NCBI RefSeq assembly: GCF_008727715.1
Contig: NZ_CP044218.1
Coordinates: forward strand, 2,497,501 to 2,561,500
DNA length: 64,000 nucleotides
Reading direction: 5' to 3'
Origin: Mesorhizobium terrae
Lineage (GTDB): Bacteria > Pseudomonadota > Alphaproteobacteria > Rhizobiales > Rhizobiaceae
The notes below the pieces were generated by a model. That model was given only the letters and a program-made list of their open reading frames with translations. It ran no database searches and was not told where the DNA came from. Made by a program: the position numbers and the translations under genes. Positions 56,952 through 64,000 of this stretch are shown one piece after another. Every line of letters begins with the position of its first letter. Positions within the stretch are counted from its first letter, which is position 1.

Positions 56952-57860
56952 ATGGCTGTGTCCGCCACTCTGCCGGCAGCCGAGGGTCCGCGCGGACCCA
57001 AACCCCGGCACGCCTTCTCGCGCCGCAACATCTTTCTCTACGGCACGCTGTTCGTGGTGGCCGCCTATTACCTTTTGCCGCTCTACGTGATGGTGGTGAC
57101 GTCGCTGAAGGGCATGCCGGAAATCAGGCTCGGCAACATCTTCTCGCCACCGCTGGAGATCACCTTCGAGCCCTGGGCGAAGGCGTGGGCCAGCGCCTGC
57201 ACCGGCCTCAACTGCGATGGGCTTTCGCGCGGTTTCTGGAATTCGGTGCGCATCACCGTGCCCTCGGTGATCCTGTCGATCGCCATCGCCTCGGTCAACG
57301 GCTACGCGCTCGCCAACTGGCGCTTCAAGGGCTCGGAGCTGTTCTTCACCATCCTGATCGTCGGCGCCTTCATCCCCTATCAGGTGATGCTCTACCCGAT
57401 CGTCATCATCCTGCGCGAAATCGGCCTCTATGGCAGCCTGACCGGGCTGGTGCTGGTGCATTCCATCTTCGGCATGCCGATCCTGACGCTTCTCTTCCGC
57501 AACTATTTCGCTTCGTTGCCGGAGGAACTGTTCAAGGCCGCGCGCGTCGATGGCGCCGGCTTCTGGAGCATCTACCTGCGCATCATGTTGCCGATGTCGG
57601 TGCCGATCTTCGTCGTCGCCATGATCCTGCAGATCACCGGCATCTGGAACGATTTCCTGTTCGGCGTCGTCTACACGCGGCCCGACACCTATCCGATGAC
57701 GGTGCAGCTCAACAACATCGTCAATTCGGTGCAGGGCGTGAAGGAATACAACGTCAACATGGCCGCCACGCTGCTCACCGGCCTGGTGCCGCTGATCGTC
57801 TATTTCGTCTCCGGCAAATTGTTCGTGCGCGGCATCGCGGCCGGCGCGGTGAAAGGCTGA
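56952..57860 (+). CDS. CUT1-family sugar ABC transporter permease 2 (MalG-like)
   Basis: 302 residues with six membrane segments. The first periplasmic loop has MVVTSLKGMPEIRLGNIFSPP. A Cys-containing insertion AWASACTGLNCDGLSRGFWNS follows, as in glucose-type GtsC permeases. The EAA loop is LPEELFKAARVDGAGFWSIYLRIMLPMSVP. The ATG at 56952 lies two bases after the stop of permease 1. It ends two bases before the ATPase gene. Confidence 0.9.
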   Translation: MAVSATLPAAEGPRGPKPRHAFSRRNIFLYGTLFVVAAYYLLPLYVMVVTSLKGMPEIRLGNIFSPPLEITFEPWAKAWASACTGLNCDGLSRGFWNSVRITVPSVILSIAIASVNGYALANWRFKGSELFFTILIVGAFIPYQVMLYPIVIILREIGLYGSLTGLVLVHSIFGMPILTLLFRNYFASLPEELFKAARVDGAGFWSIYLRIMLPMSVPIFVVAMILQITGIWNDFLFGVVYTRPDTYPMTVQLNNIVNSVQGVKEYNVNMAATLLTGLVPLIVYFVSGKLFVRGIAAGAVKG

Positions 57861-57862
57861 GC

Positions 57863-58957
57863 ATGGACGCAACCGCCAACACCAGCGTTTCCATCCAGGA
57901 GCTGTCGCTGAATTTCGGCACGGTTTCGGTGCTGCAATCGCTCAATCTCGACATCGCCGAGGGCGAGTTCATCGTGCTGCTCGGACCGTCGGGCTGCGGC
58001 AAGTCCACGCTGCTCAACTGCATCGCCGGCCTGCTCGACATTTCCGACGGCCGCATCTTCATCAAGGGCAAGAACGTCACCTGGGAGGAGCCGAAGGACC
58101 GCGGCATCGGCATGGTGTTCCAGTCCTATGCGCTCTACCCGCAGATGAGCGTGGAGAAGAACCTCTCCTTCGGGTTGAAGGTCGCCGGCACGCCGAAGGA
58201 AGAGATCGGCAAGCGCATCGCGCGGGCCGCCGAAATCCTGCAGATCGAGCCGCTTTTGCAACGCAAGCCGGCGGCATTGTCCGGCGGCCAGCGCCAGCGG
58301 GTGGCGATCGGCCGGGCGCTGGTGCGCGACGTCGACGTGTTCCTGTTCGACGAGCCGCTGTCGAACCTCGACGCCAAGCTGCGCTCGGAACTGCGCGTCG
58401 AGATCAAGCGCCTGCACCAGCGGCTGGCCAACACCATGATCTACGTCACCCACGACCAGATCGAGGCGATGACGCTGGCCGACCGCATCGCCGTCATGCG
58501 CGGCGGGGTGATCCAGCAGCTCGACGCGCCGCAGGCGATCTACAACCGCCCGGTCAACCGCTTCGTCGCCGGCTTCATCGGCTCGCCCGGCATGAATTTC
58601 GTCGACGGCAGGCTGGAGGACGGCGACGGCGGCTGGCGCTTCACCTCAGGCGATTTGACGGTGCCGCTCTCCACCTACGCCTTCGACCGCCAGCCGGTTG
58701 CCGGGCCGGCGGTGCTCGGCATCAGGCCGGAGCATATCGGCCTCAATTCCGGCTCGGGCTGGCCGTTTTCGGCCAAGGCCAATGTCGATGTCGTCGAGCC
58801 GATGGGTTCCGACACGCTGGTCTGGGGACGGCTCGGCGCGCAGAGCCTTTCCGTGCGCGTGCCCTCCGAGCGGGCGCCGCGGACCGGCGAACAGGTCGAG
58901 ATCGGCTTCGATCCGTTGCGCGCCTCGCTGTTCGGCGAAGACGGCAACCGGCTCTGA
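57863..58957 (+). CDS. CUT1-family sugar ABC transporter ATPase (MsmK/UgpC type)
   Basis: 364 residues. Walker A GPSGCGKST is at 41-49, the Q-loop in MVFQSYALYPQMSV, the signature ALSGGQRQRVAIGRA, Walker B VFLFDEPLSNLDA and the switch His in YVTHDQIEAMTLA. The C-terminal TOBE/regulatory domain (about 235-364) includes VLGIRPEHIGL. It energises the MalF/MalG-like pair. The ATG at 57863 comes two bases after the permease stop; the 590-residue enclosing frame is rejected. Confidence 0.92.
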   Translation: MDATANTSVSIQELSLNFGTVSVLQSLNLDIAEGEFIVLLGPSGCGKSTLLNCIAGLLDISDGRIFIKGKNVTWEEPKDRGIGMVFQSYALYPQMSVEKNLSFGLKVAGTPKEEIGKRIARAAEILQIEPLLQRKPAALSGGQRQRVAIGRALVRDVDVFLFDEPLSNLDAKLRSELRVEIKRLHQRLANTMIYVTHDQIEAMTLADRIAVMRGGVIQQLDAPQAIYNRPVNRFVAGFIGSPGMNFVDGRLEDGDGGWRFTSGDLTVPLSTYAFDRQPVAGPAVLGIRPEHIGLNSGSGWPFSAKANVDVVEPMGSDTLVWGRLGAQSLSVRVPSERAPRTGEQVEIGFDPLRASLFGEDGNRL

Positions 58958-59017
58958 CCCTCGAGACCTCAAAAATCCACCCCGACAAGCAGACCCCCCA
59001 GCAGAATGGACAGGAAA

Positions 59018-59764
59018 ATGGACTGGTCATTTCAACTCTACAGCGCCCGCAACTTCCAGCCCTGGGACAAGGTGCTGAAACTGCTCGGCAGCCTGGGCTA
59101 CGCGCAGGTCGAAGGTTTTGGCGGGGTCTATGACGACCCCAAGGCCTTCCGCGCCGAGCTCGACAAGAACAAGCTTGCCATGCCGACCGGGCATTTTTCG
59201 ATCGAGGCGCTGGAGCATGATTTCGAGGGCGTGCGCAAAACGGCCGACACGCTCGGCATCAAGCTGCTGATCTGCCCCTATCTGGTGGCGGAGGCGCGTC
59301 CGGCCGACACCGCCGGCTGGCGCGGTTTCGGCGAGCGGTTGGCCAAGGTCGGCGAGGCGGCCAAGAAGGCCGGCTACACCTTCGCCTGGCACAATCACGA
59401 CTTCGAATTCAAGGCATTGCCGGACGGCTCGATCCCGCAGGAGCACATCCTCTCGGCGGCGCCCAATATCGGCTGGGAGATGGATGTCGCCTGGGTAGTG
59501 CGCGGCGGCGCCGACCCGCTGCCCTGGATCGAACGGCATGGCCGGCGCATCGCCGCCGTCCACGTCAAGGACATCGCCAAGCCCGGCCAGGGACTGGACG
59601 AGGATGGCTGGTCGGATGTCGGCCACGGCACCATCGACTGGTCGAAGCTGACCAAGGCGCTGAAGCAACGCAGTGCCGCCAAATATTTCATCATGGAACA
59701 GGACAACCCGAACGACATCGAGCGTTTCGCGCGCCGGTCGATCGAAGCGGCCAGGGCTTTCTAG
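59018..59764 (+). CDS. Sugar phosphate isomerase/epimerase family protein (xylose-isomerase-like TIM barrel)
   Basis: 248 residues. AP-endonuclease-2/xylose isomerase-like TIM barrel with the metal- and substrate-binding segments FAWHNHDFEF, GWEMDVAWVVRGG, AAVHVKDIAKPG and the C-terminal FIMEQDNPND. Members isomerise, epimerise or cleave keto-sugars and 3-keto-glucosides. I prefer MDWSFQLYSAR at 59018 because relatives start there; an ATG at 59006 is four codons earlier, and neither has a strong site. It follows the ATPase by 60 bases and precedes the Gfo/Idh/MocA gene by 10. Confidence 0.85.
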   Translation: MDWSFQLYSARNFQPWDKVLKLLGSLGYAQVEGFGGVYDDPKAFRAELDKNKLAMPTGHFSIEALEHDFEGVRKTADTLGIKLLICPYLVAEARPADTAGWRGFGERLAKVGEAAKKAGYTFAWHNHDFEFKALPDGSIPQEHILSAAPNIGWEMDVAWVVRGGADPLPWIERHGRRIAAVHVKDIAKPGQGLDEDGWSDVGHGTIDWSKLTKALKQRSAAKYFIMEQDNPNDIERFARRSIEAARAF

Positions 59765-59774
59765 GAGAACGACG

Positions 59775-60914
59775 ATGGCAAAGAAACTGGGGATCGGCGT
59801 CATCGGCGCCGGCAACATTTCGGCGGCCTATTTCAGGCTGGCGCCGCTGTTTCGCGGCATCGAGATGCGGGCCTGCGCCGACATCAACATGGATGCCGCC
59901 AAGGCGCGGGCGAAGGAATTCAAGCTGCGCGCCGCGACGGTGGACGAATTGCTGAAGGCCGACGACATCGACATCGTCGTCAACCTGACCATTCCGGCCG
60001 TCCATTACGAGGTGTCCAGGCGGGTGCTCGATGCCGGCAAGCATGTCTATTCGGAAAAGCCGTTCGTGCTGTCGCTGCAGGAGGGGCTGGACCTGCGCAA
60101 GCGGGCGGCGAAGAAGGGCCTGCGCATCGGCTCGGCGCCGGACACCTTCCTTGGCGGCGCGCATCAGCTGGTGCGCAGCCTGATCGACGAGGGCAAGGTC
60201 GGCGAGATCACCGGCGGCACCTGCACGGTGATGAGCCACGGCATGGAGCACTGGCACCCGAATCCGGACTTCTTCTTCCAGCCGGGCGCCGGCCCGGTGC
60301 TCGACATCGGCCCTTATTACGTCACCAACCTGATCCAGCTGATCGGCCCGGTCAGGCGGGTCGCGGCGCTGGCCTCGATACCGGCCAAGCAGCGCACCAT
60401 TTCGTCCAAGCCGCGCGCCGGCGAAAAGATACCGGTCAACACGCCGACCACCATCCACGGCCTTTTGGAATTCGCCAATGGCGCGGTGGTGACGCTGAAC
60501 ACCAGCTGGGACGTGTGGAGCCACGGCCACGCGCCGATGGAGCTTTATGGCGAAAGAGGCACGGTCTTCGTGCCGGACCCGAACTTCTTCGGCGGCGAGG
60601 TCGTCTACACCAAGGAAGACAAGCCGGTGAAGGGGCTGCCGAAATGGCCGCATCCCTTCGGCGTCGCCAATGAAAAGCACGGACATGGCATGATGGCCAA
60701 TTATCGCACGGCGGGTCTGGCCGACATGGCGCTGGCGATAACCGAGGGCCGCCCGCATCGCTGCTCGATGGAACTGGCGCTGCATGCGGTGGATGTGATG
60801 ACCAGCCTGCTGAAATCCGGCGAAACCGGCAAGTTCGTGACCATGCAGACGACCTGCGAGCGGCCGGCGGCGCTCGGCGTCAAGGAAGCCAAGGCGCTGC
60901 TGGCCAAGAAGTAG
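59775..60914 (+). CDS. Gfo/Idh/MocA-family oxidoreductase
   Basis: 379 residues. The N-terminal Rossmann fold has GVIGAGNISAAYF (9-21), and the conserved EKP (94-96, YSEKPFVLS) is in the active site. The C-terminal alpha/beta domain contains GAGPVLDIGPYYVTNLIQLIGP, where the Asp and Tyr are expected to act on the sugar. NAD-dependent oxidation of a sugar hydroxyl, possibly at C3 of a glucoside, is the family theme. The isomerase directly upstream suggests a paired oxidation-isomerisation or keto-sugar cleavage route. The ATG at 59775 follows AGGAGAACGACG. Confidence 0.9.
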   Translation: MAKKLGIGVIGAGNISAAYFRLAPLFRGIEMRACADINMDAAKARAKEFKLRAATVDELLKADDIDIVVNLTIPAVHYEVSRRVLDAGKHVYSEKPFVLSLQEGLDLRKRAAKKGLRIGSAPDTFLGGAHQLVRSLIDEGKVGEITGGTCTVMSHGMEHWHPNPDFFFQPGAGPVLDIGPYYVTNLIQLIGPVRRVAALASIPAKQRTISSKPRAGEKIPVNTPTTIHGLLEFANGAVVTLNTSWDVWSHGHAPMELYGERGTVFVPDPNFFGGEVVYTKEDKPVKGLPKWPHPFGVANEKHGHGMMANYRTAGLADMALAITEGRPHRCSMELALHAVDVMTSLLKSGETGKFVTMQTTCERPAALGVKEAKALLAKK

Positions 60915-60961
60915 AATTCCTCGGGACGGCAGTTTGTCTGAGCCGCCGATTGAACTATAGC

Positions 60962-60993
60962 TGCGTCCTTCGGGGTTCGCCTCGAAGGACGCA
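60962..60993 (+). terminator. Inverted repeat between the oxidoreductase and aldo/keto reductase genes
   Basis: Perfect 11-bp arms TGCGTCCTTCG (60962-60972) and CGAAGGACGCA (60983-60993) with a 10-nt loop, followed by a short T-containing stretch. It may terminate or attenuate the importer transcript before the last gene. Confidence 0.5.
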
Positions 60994-61027
60994 TTCGTTT
61001 GCGGAACATCCTATCCAAGGAACCATG

Positions 61028-62074
61028 ATGCCATACGCTCCCGCCGCCGACCGCTATCAGTCGATGATCTACAACCGCTGCGGCCGTACCGGCCTGAAGC
61101 TGCCAGCGATTTCGCTGGGGCTCTGGCACAATTTCGGCGAAGACACGCCGCACCGGGTCAAGCGCGCCATCTGCCAGAAGGCGTTCGATCTCGGCATCAC
61201 CCATTTCGACCTTGCCAACAATTACGGCCCGCCGCCCGGCTCGGCCGAGGTTGCCTTTGGCGAGATCCTGCGCGGCGATTTCGCCGGCTATCGCGACGAG
61301 CTCATCATCTCGACCAAGGCCGGTTACGAAATGTGGGACGGGCCCTATGGCGAGTGGGGCAGCCGCAAATATGTGCTGGCCAGCCTCGACCAGAGCCTGA
61401 AACGGATGGGGCTCGACTATGTCGACATCTTCTATTCGCACCGCTTCGACCCGGAGACGCCGCTGGAAGAGACGATGGGCGCGCTGGACCACGCCGTGCG
61501 TTCGGGCAAGGCGCTTTACGCCGGCATCTCGTCCTACAATTCGCAGCGCACCCGCGAGGCGGCCGACATCCTCAAGCGACTTGGCACGCCCTGCATCATC
61601 CACCAGCCCAGCTATTCGATGCTGAACCGCTGGGTGGAGGAAGACGGGCTGCTCGACGCGCTGGACGGGCTTGGCATCGGCTCGATTGTGTTCTCGCCGC
61701 TGGCGCAGGGCATGCTGACCGACAAATATCTCGGCGGCGTGCCCGAGGGCAGCCGCGCCACGCAGGGCAAGTCGCTGCGCCAGTCCTTCCTGGACGAGCC
61801 GACGCTGGCCAACATCCGCGGCCTCAACGCGATTGCGCAAAAGCGCGGCCAGACGCTGGCGCAGATGGCGCTGGCCTGGGTGCTGCGCGGCGGCCGCGTC
61901 ACCTCCGCACTGATCGGCGCCAGCCGGCCGGAGCAGGTCGAGGATTGCGTCGGCGCGCTGAAGAACCTCGAATTCAGCGAAGCCGAGCTTGGCGAGATCG
62001 ACCGCTTCGCGCGCGAGGCCAACATCAATCTGTGGGCGGCTTCGTCGGAACGGGCGGGCGCGGCCAGGAAGTGA
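61028..62074 (+). CDS. Aldo/keto reductase, YghZ (L-glyceraldehyde 3-phosphate reductase) type
   Basis: 348 residues, matching E. coli YghZ (346). The start MPYAPAADRYQSMIYNRCGRTGLKLPAISLGLWHNFG is typical of that subgroup. The catalytic tetrad is D61, Y66 (FDLANNYGPPPGS), K97 (ISTKAGYEMW) and H138 (FYSHRFDP). It reduces or oxidises aldehydes/aldoses with NADP. I use the ATG at 61028 with AAGGA six bases upstream; the ATG immediately before it (61025) is equally possible. It follows the sugar operon across an inverted repeat, so it may be co-regulated. Confidence 0.9.
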   Translation: MPYAPAADRYQSMIYNRCGRTGLKLPAISLGLWHNFGEDTPHRVKRAICQKAFDLGITHFDLANNYGPPPGSAEVAFGEILRGDFAGYRDELIISTKAGYEMWDGPYGEWGSRKYVLASLDQSLKRMGLDYVDIFYSHRFDPETPLEETMGALDHAVRSGKALYAGISSYNSQRTREAADILKRLGTPCIIHQPSYSMLNRWVEEDGLLDALDGLGIGSIVFSPLAQGMLTDKYLGGVPEGSRATQGKSLRQSFLDEPTLANIRGLNAIAQKRGQTLAQMALAWVLRGGRVTSALIGASRPEQVEDCVGALKNLEFSEAELGEIDRFAREANINLWAASSERAGAARK

Positions 62075-62243
62075 TGGGATAGCGGGGGGCGGCTTCTCTG
62101 CCCCGCACTTCCTCATGTTCAGAGCCGTCGCTCCCCTCGCCGAAAAACAGGCCGGTGGCAAAATCGGCGATTCATGCTTATTTCTGGGGCAGACGGCTGG
62201 CCGGTCCATACGGCACGCCGCCGGAAAGAGTATCGAGGGTGGG

Positions 62244-62672
62244 ATGATGACGGCAAAAAGCGTGCTGACCAAGAACCAGCAGAGCGTGCTGGAAAAGCTG
62301 GAAGCGGCGAATGCGCCACTGAGCGCCTACACGCTGCTCGACCAGCTGCGCGAACGCGGTTTTCGCGCGCCGCTGCAGGTCTACCGCGCGCTCGATACGC
62401 TGATGAAGGAAGGCTACGTGCACCGGCTGGAAAGCCTGAACGCCTTCGTCGCCTGCGCCGACCCGCACGATCATGGCCATGCGCATGGCCACAGCCATGG
62501 CATGACCGCTTTCGCCATCTGCGACAGCTGCGGCCAGGTCACCGAATTCTGCGACGAGAAGATCGGCGAAAAGCTGAGCGACTGGGTTGGTTCGTCCGGC
62601 TTCGTCGCCAAGAAGGCGGTGATCGAGTTCCGCGGCACCTGCGCCAAATGCCGGACCGACGCGGCGGCGTAG
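62244..62672 (+). CDS. zur: Fur-family regulator, Zur type
   Basis: 142 residues. The winged helix (about 1-70) has KNQQSVLEKLEAANAPLSAYTLLDQLRERGFRAPLQVYRALDTLMKEGYVHRL. The dimerisation and metal domain follows. The structural zinc site is formed by C93-x2-C96 and C133-x2-C136, and a His-rich run HDHGHAHGHSHG (75-86) is typical of Zur sensors. It represses zinc uptake genes when zinc is plentiful; znuABC is not in this window. The ATG at 62244 follows GAGGGTGGG, with a second ATG right after it. Confidence 0.85.
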   Translation: MMTAKSVLTKNQQSVLEKLEAANAPLSAYTLLDQLRERGFRAPLQVYRALDTLMKEGYVHRLESLNAFVACADPHDHGHAHGHSHGMTAFAICDSCGQVTEFCDEKIGEKLSDWVGSSGFVAKKAVIEFRGTCAKCRTDAAA

Positions 62673-62706
62673 TCCCTTCGATCGCAGCGACCATTCTCCC
62701 GGCTGG

Positions 62707-63135
62707 TCAGTCGACGCCGGCATGCTCCAGATATTGCGGCAAATCGTCGGTGATGGTGAACCAGGGCGCCTTCGAACCGACGAAGATGTGATGGTCCGGG
62801 CGGATCGACGGCGCGTCGATCAGCGTGCCCATCGCGACATGAGCATAGGCGTTGTCGTGCACCACCGAATAGAGCAGCGAACCGCATTGCGCACAGTGGC
62901 GGTCATGGGCGGCGTTTCTGTCGCCGAAGATCAGGAGCTTGTCCTCGCCCCTGGTCAGGCGCAGCTTGTCGACCTCGATGCCTGCGAAGGGCTTGAAGGC
63001 GGCGCCCGTCGCGCGCCGGCAGCCCGAGCAGTGGCAGTTGGCGGCGTAGCCGAACGCGTCCTCGACCTCGTAACCGACGGCTCCGCAGAAGCAGCCGCCG
63101 GCAAGCAGTCGGGCTTTTCCTTCCGACCGGTCCAT
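62707..63135 (-). CDS. GFA-family protein (glutathione-dependent formaldehyde-activating fold)
   Basis: 142 residues with the CENP-V/GFA zinc-binding cysteines: C15 and C17 (GGCFCGAVGYEV), C34, C36 and C39 (NCHCSGCRRATG), C81 and C84 (HCAQCGSLLYS). The structural fold is well supported. The name comes from Gfa of Paracoccus, and most members have no proven activity with S-hydroxymethylglutathione. It starts at the ATG at 63135, 10 bases after polA on the same strand, so it may be co-transcribed with polA. Confidence 0.85.
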   Translation of the reverse strand: MDRSEGKARLLAGGCFCGAVGYEVEDAFGYAANCHCSGCRRATGAAFKPFAGIEVDKLRLTRGEDKLLIFGDRNAAHDRHCAQCGSLLYSVVHDNAYAHVAMGTLIDAPSIRPDHHIFVGSKAPWFTITDDLPQYLEHAGVD

Positions 63136-63145
63136 CGCGCCGGCC

Positions 63146-64000
63146 TTAGTGCGCCTCGTCCCAGTTGTTGGCGGCGCGGGCGTCGACCTGCAGCGGCACC
63201 GACAGCGAGACGGCCGGCATGGCGGCGTTTTCCATGATGTCGCGCACGACCGGGATGGTCGCCGCGACTTCCGCCTCGACGGTTTCGAAGATCAGTTCGT
63301 CATGCACCTGCAAGAGCATGCGGGCTGACAATTTCGCCTTGGCCAGCGCATCGTCCATGCGCACCATGGCGCGGCGGATGATGTCGGCTGCGGTGCCCTG
63401 CAGACGCGCATTGATCGAGGCGCGCTCGTTGAAGGCGCGCACCGAAGGATTGGACGAGCGGATTTCGGGATAGTGGATGCGGCGGCCGAACACCGTCTCC
63501 ACATAACCGTGCTCGCGCGCATATTCCTTGGTGGTGTCGATATAGTCGCGGATGCCGGGGAAGCGCTCGAAATATTTCTTGATGTAGGCGCCGGCCTCCT
63601 CGCGCGGGATCGACAGTTGGTTAGCCAGCCCAAAGGCCGAGATGCCGTAGATGATGCCGAAATTGATGGCCTTGGCGCGGCGGCGCACTTCGGACGGCAT
63701 GCCTTCCACCGGCACGTTGAACATTTCCGACGCGGTGACGGCATGGATGTCGACGCCGTCGGCGAAGGCCTGCTTCAGCTGCGGGATCTCGGCAACATGG
63801 GCAAGCACGCGCAGCTCGATCTGGCTGTAGTCGGCCGAGATCAGCTTGTTGCCCTTGTCGGCGATGAAGGCGGTGCGGATCTTGCGGCCCTCGGCGGTGC
63901 GCACCGGAATGTTCTGCAGGTTCGGATCGGACGACGACAGGCGCCCCGTCGACGTCGCGGCGAGCGCATAGGAGGTGTGGACGCGCTTGGTGTCGGGGTT
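63146..64000 (-). CDS. polA: DNA polymerase I, C-terminal part (gene cut by the window edge)
   Basis: The last 284 residues of Pol I, continuing leftward from the right edge. The part at the edge reads TSYALAATSTGRLSSSDPNLQNIP, the template-binding start of the polymerase domain. Then follow motif A (SADYSQIELRVLAH), the O helix / motif B (RRRAKAINFGIIYGISAFGL) and motif C (LLQVHDELIFE), all with their catalytic residues. It fills gaps and replaces RNA primers during replication and repair. The start codon, 5'-nuclease and any exonuclease domain lie outside the window. Confidence 0.96.
   Translation of the reverse strand, partial: NPDTKRVHTSYALAATSTGRLSSSDPNLQNIPVRTAEGRKIRTAFIADKGNKLISADYSQIELRVLAHVAEIPQLKQAFADGVDIHAVTASEMFNVPVEGMPSEVRRRAKAINFGIIYGISAFGLANQLSIPREEAGAYIKKYFERFPGIRDYIDTTKEYAREHGYVETVFGRRIHYPEIRSSNPSVRAFNERASINARLQGTAADIIRRAMVRMDDALAKAKLSARMLLQVHDELIFETVEAEVAATIPVVRDIMENAAMPAVSLSVPLQVDARAANNWDEAH

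Overview
The window looks like a chromosomal segment of a Mesorhizobium-like alphaproteobacterium (order Hyphomicrobiales/Rhizobiales). The basis is the high-GC coding style, an rRNA operon ending 23S-5S-tRNA-fMet, a helix-9 insertion in the 23S rRNA, rhizobial-type intergenic palindromes, and the density of ABC transporters and small catabolic operons. The genus is an inference; no database search was possible. I see no insertion sequence, prophage, CRISPR array or origin.

Layout. 1-3430: end of an rRNA operon (16S-23S spacer tail, 23S, 5S, initiator tRNA, two terminators). 3612-4229: a lone glutathione transferase. 4455-10299: a compact five-gene minus-strand operon (GNAT-like protein, AsnB-type amidotransferase, acyl carrier protein, AMP-forming ligase, NadE-like amidating enzyme). 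It looks like an ACP-dependent amide-forming pathway with an unknown product and is the best candidate for an undescribed system. 10598-19067: a 4-hydroxyphenylacetate (homoprotocatechuate) degradation cluster, hpaH-hpaG-hpaD-hpaE-hpaF / hpaR / hpaC-hpaB / hpaA. It has a near-perfect palindrome in the hpaF-hpaR divergent promoter but no hpaI aldolase or hpaX transporter. 19211-19978: a conserved hypothetical gene.

20048-28493: a divergon around an IclR regulator. Leftward run iclR, a Tm-1/UPF0261 protein, a HAD-like protein and a class III aminotransferase; rightward run an APC permease, a P450 and an aldehyde dehydrogenase. Import, deamination and aldehyde oxidation of an unknown amine is the simplest reading. 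28592-30895: a 2H phosphoesterase and a medium-chain acyl-CoA synthetase. 30910-38033: a peptide-type ABC importer (SBP, two permeases, two ATPases) with a terminal ATC-hydrolase-like gene, divergent from an amidase.

38101-46313: an Rbs-type sugar ABC importer (rbsC, rbsA, rbsB), FucU mutarotase, aldo/keto reductase and UxaA-type dehydratase, divergent from a GntR/FCD regulator with two predicted HTH segments. A shared TTTATCG motif precedes rbsB and uxaA. 46423-49706: a copper module (DUF2946, PCuAC, YcnI/DUF1775, CopC-CopD-YtkA-like fusion). 49952-51361: 6-phosphogluconate dehydrogenase. 52071-53330: a secreted S41-like protease of lower GC. 53338-62074: a LacI-controlled CUT1 sugar importer with a sugar isomerase, Gfo/Idh/MocA oxidoreductase and aldo/keto reductase, with two identical-core operators bracketing the divergent promoter. 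62244-64000: a Zur-type Fur regulator, a GFA-family protein and the 3' part of polA, which runs off the right edge.
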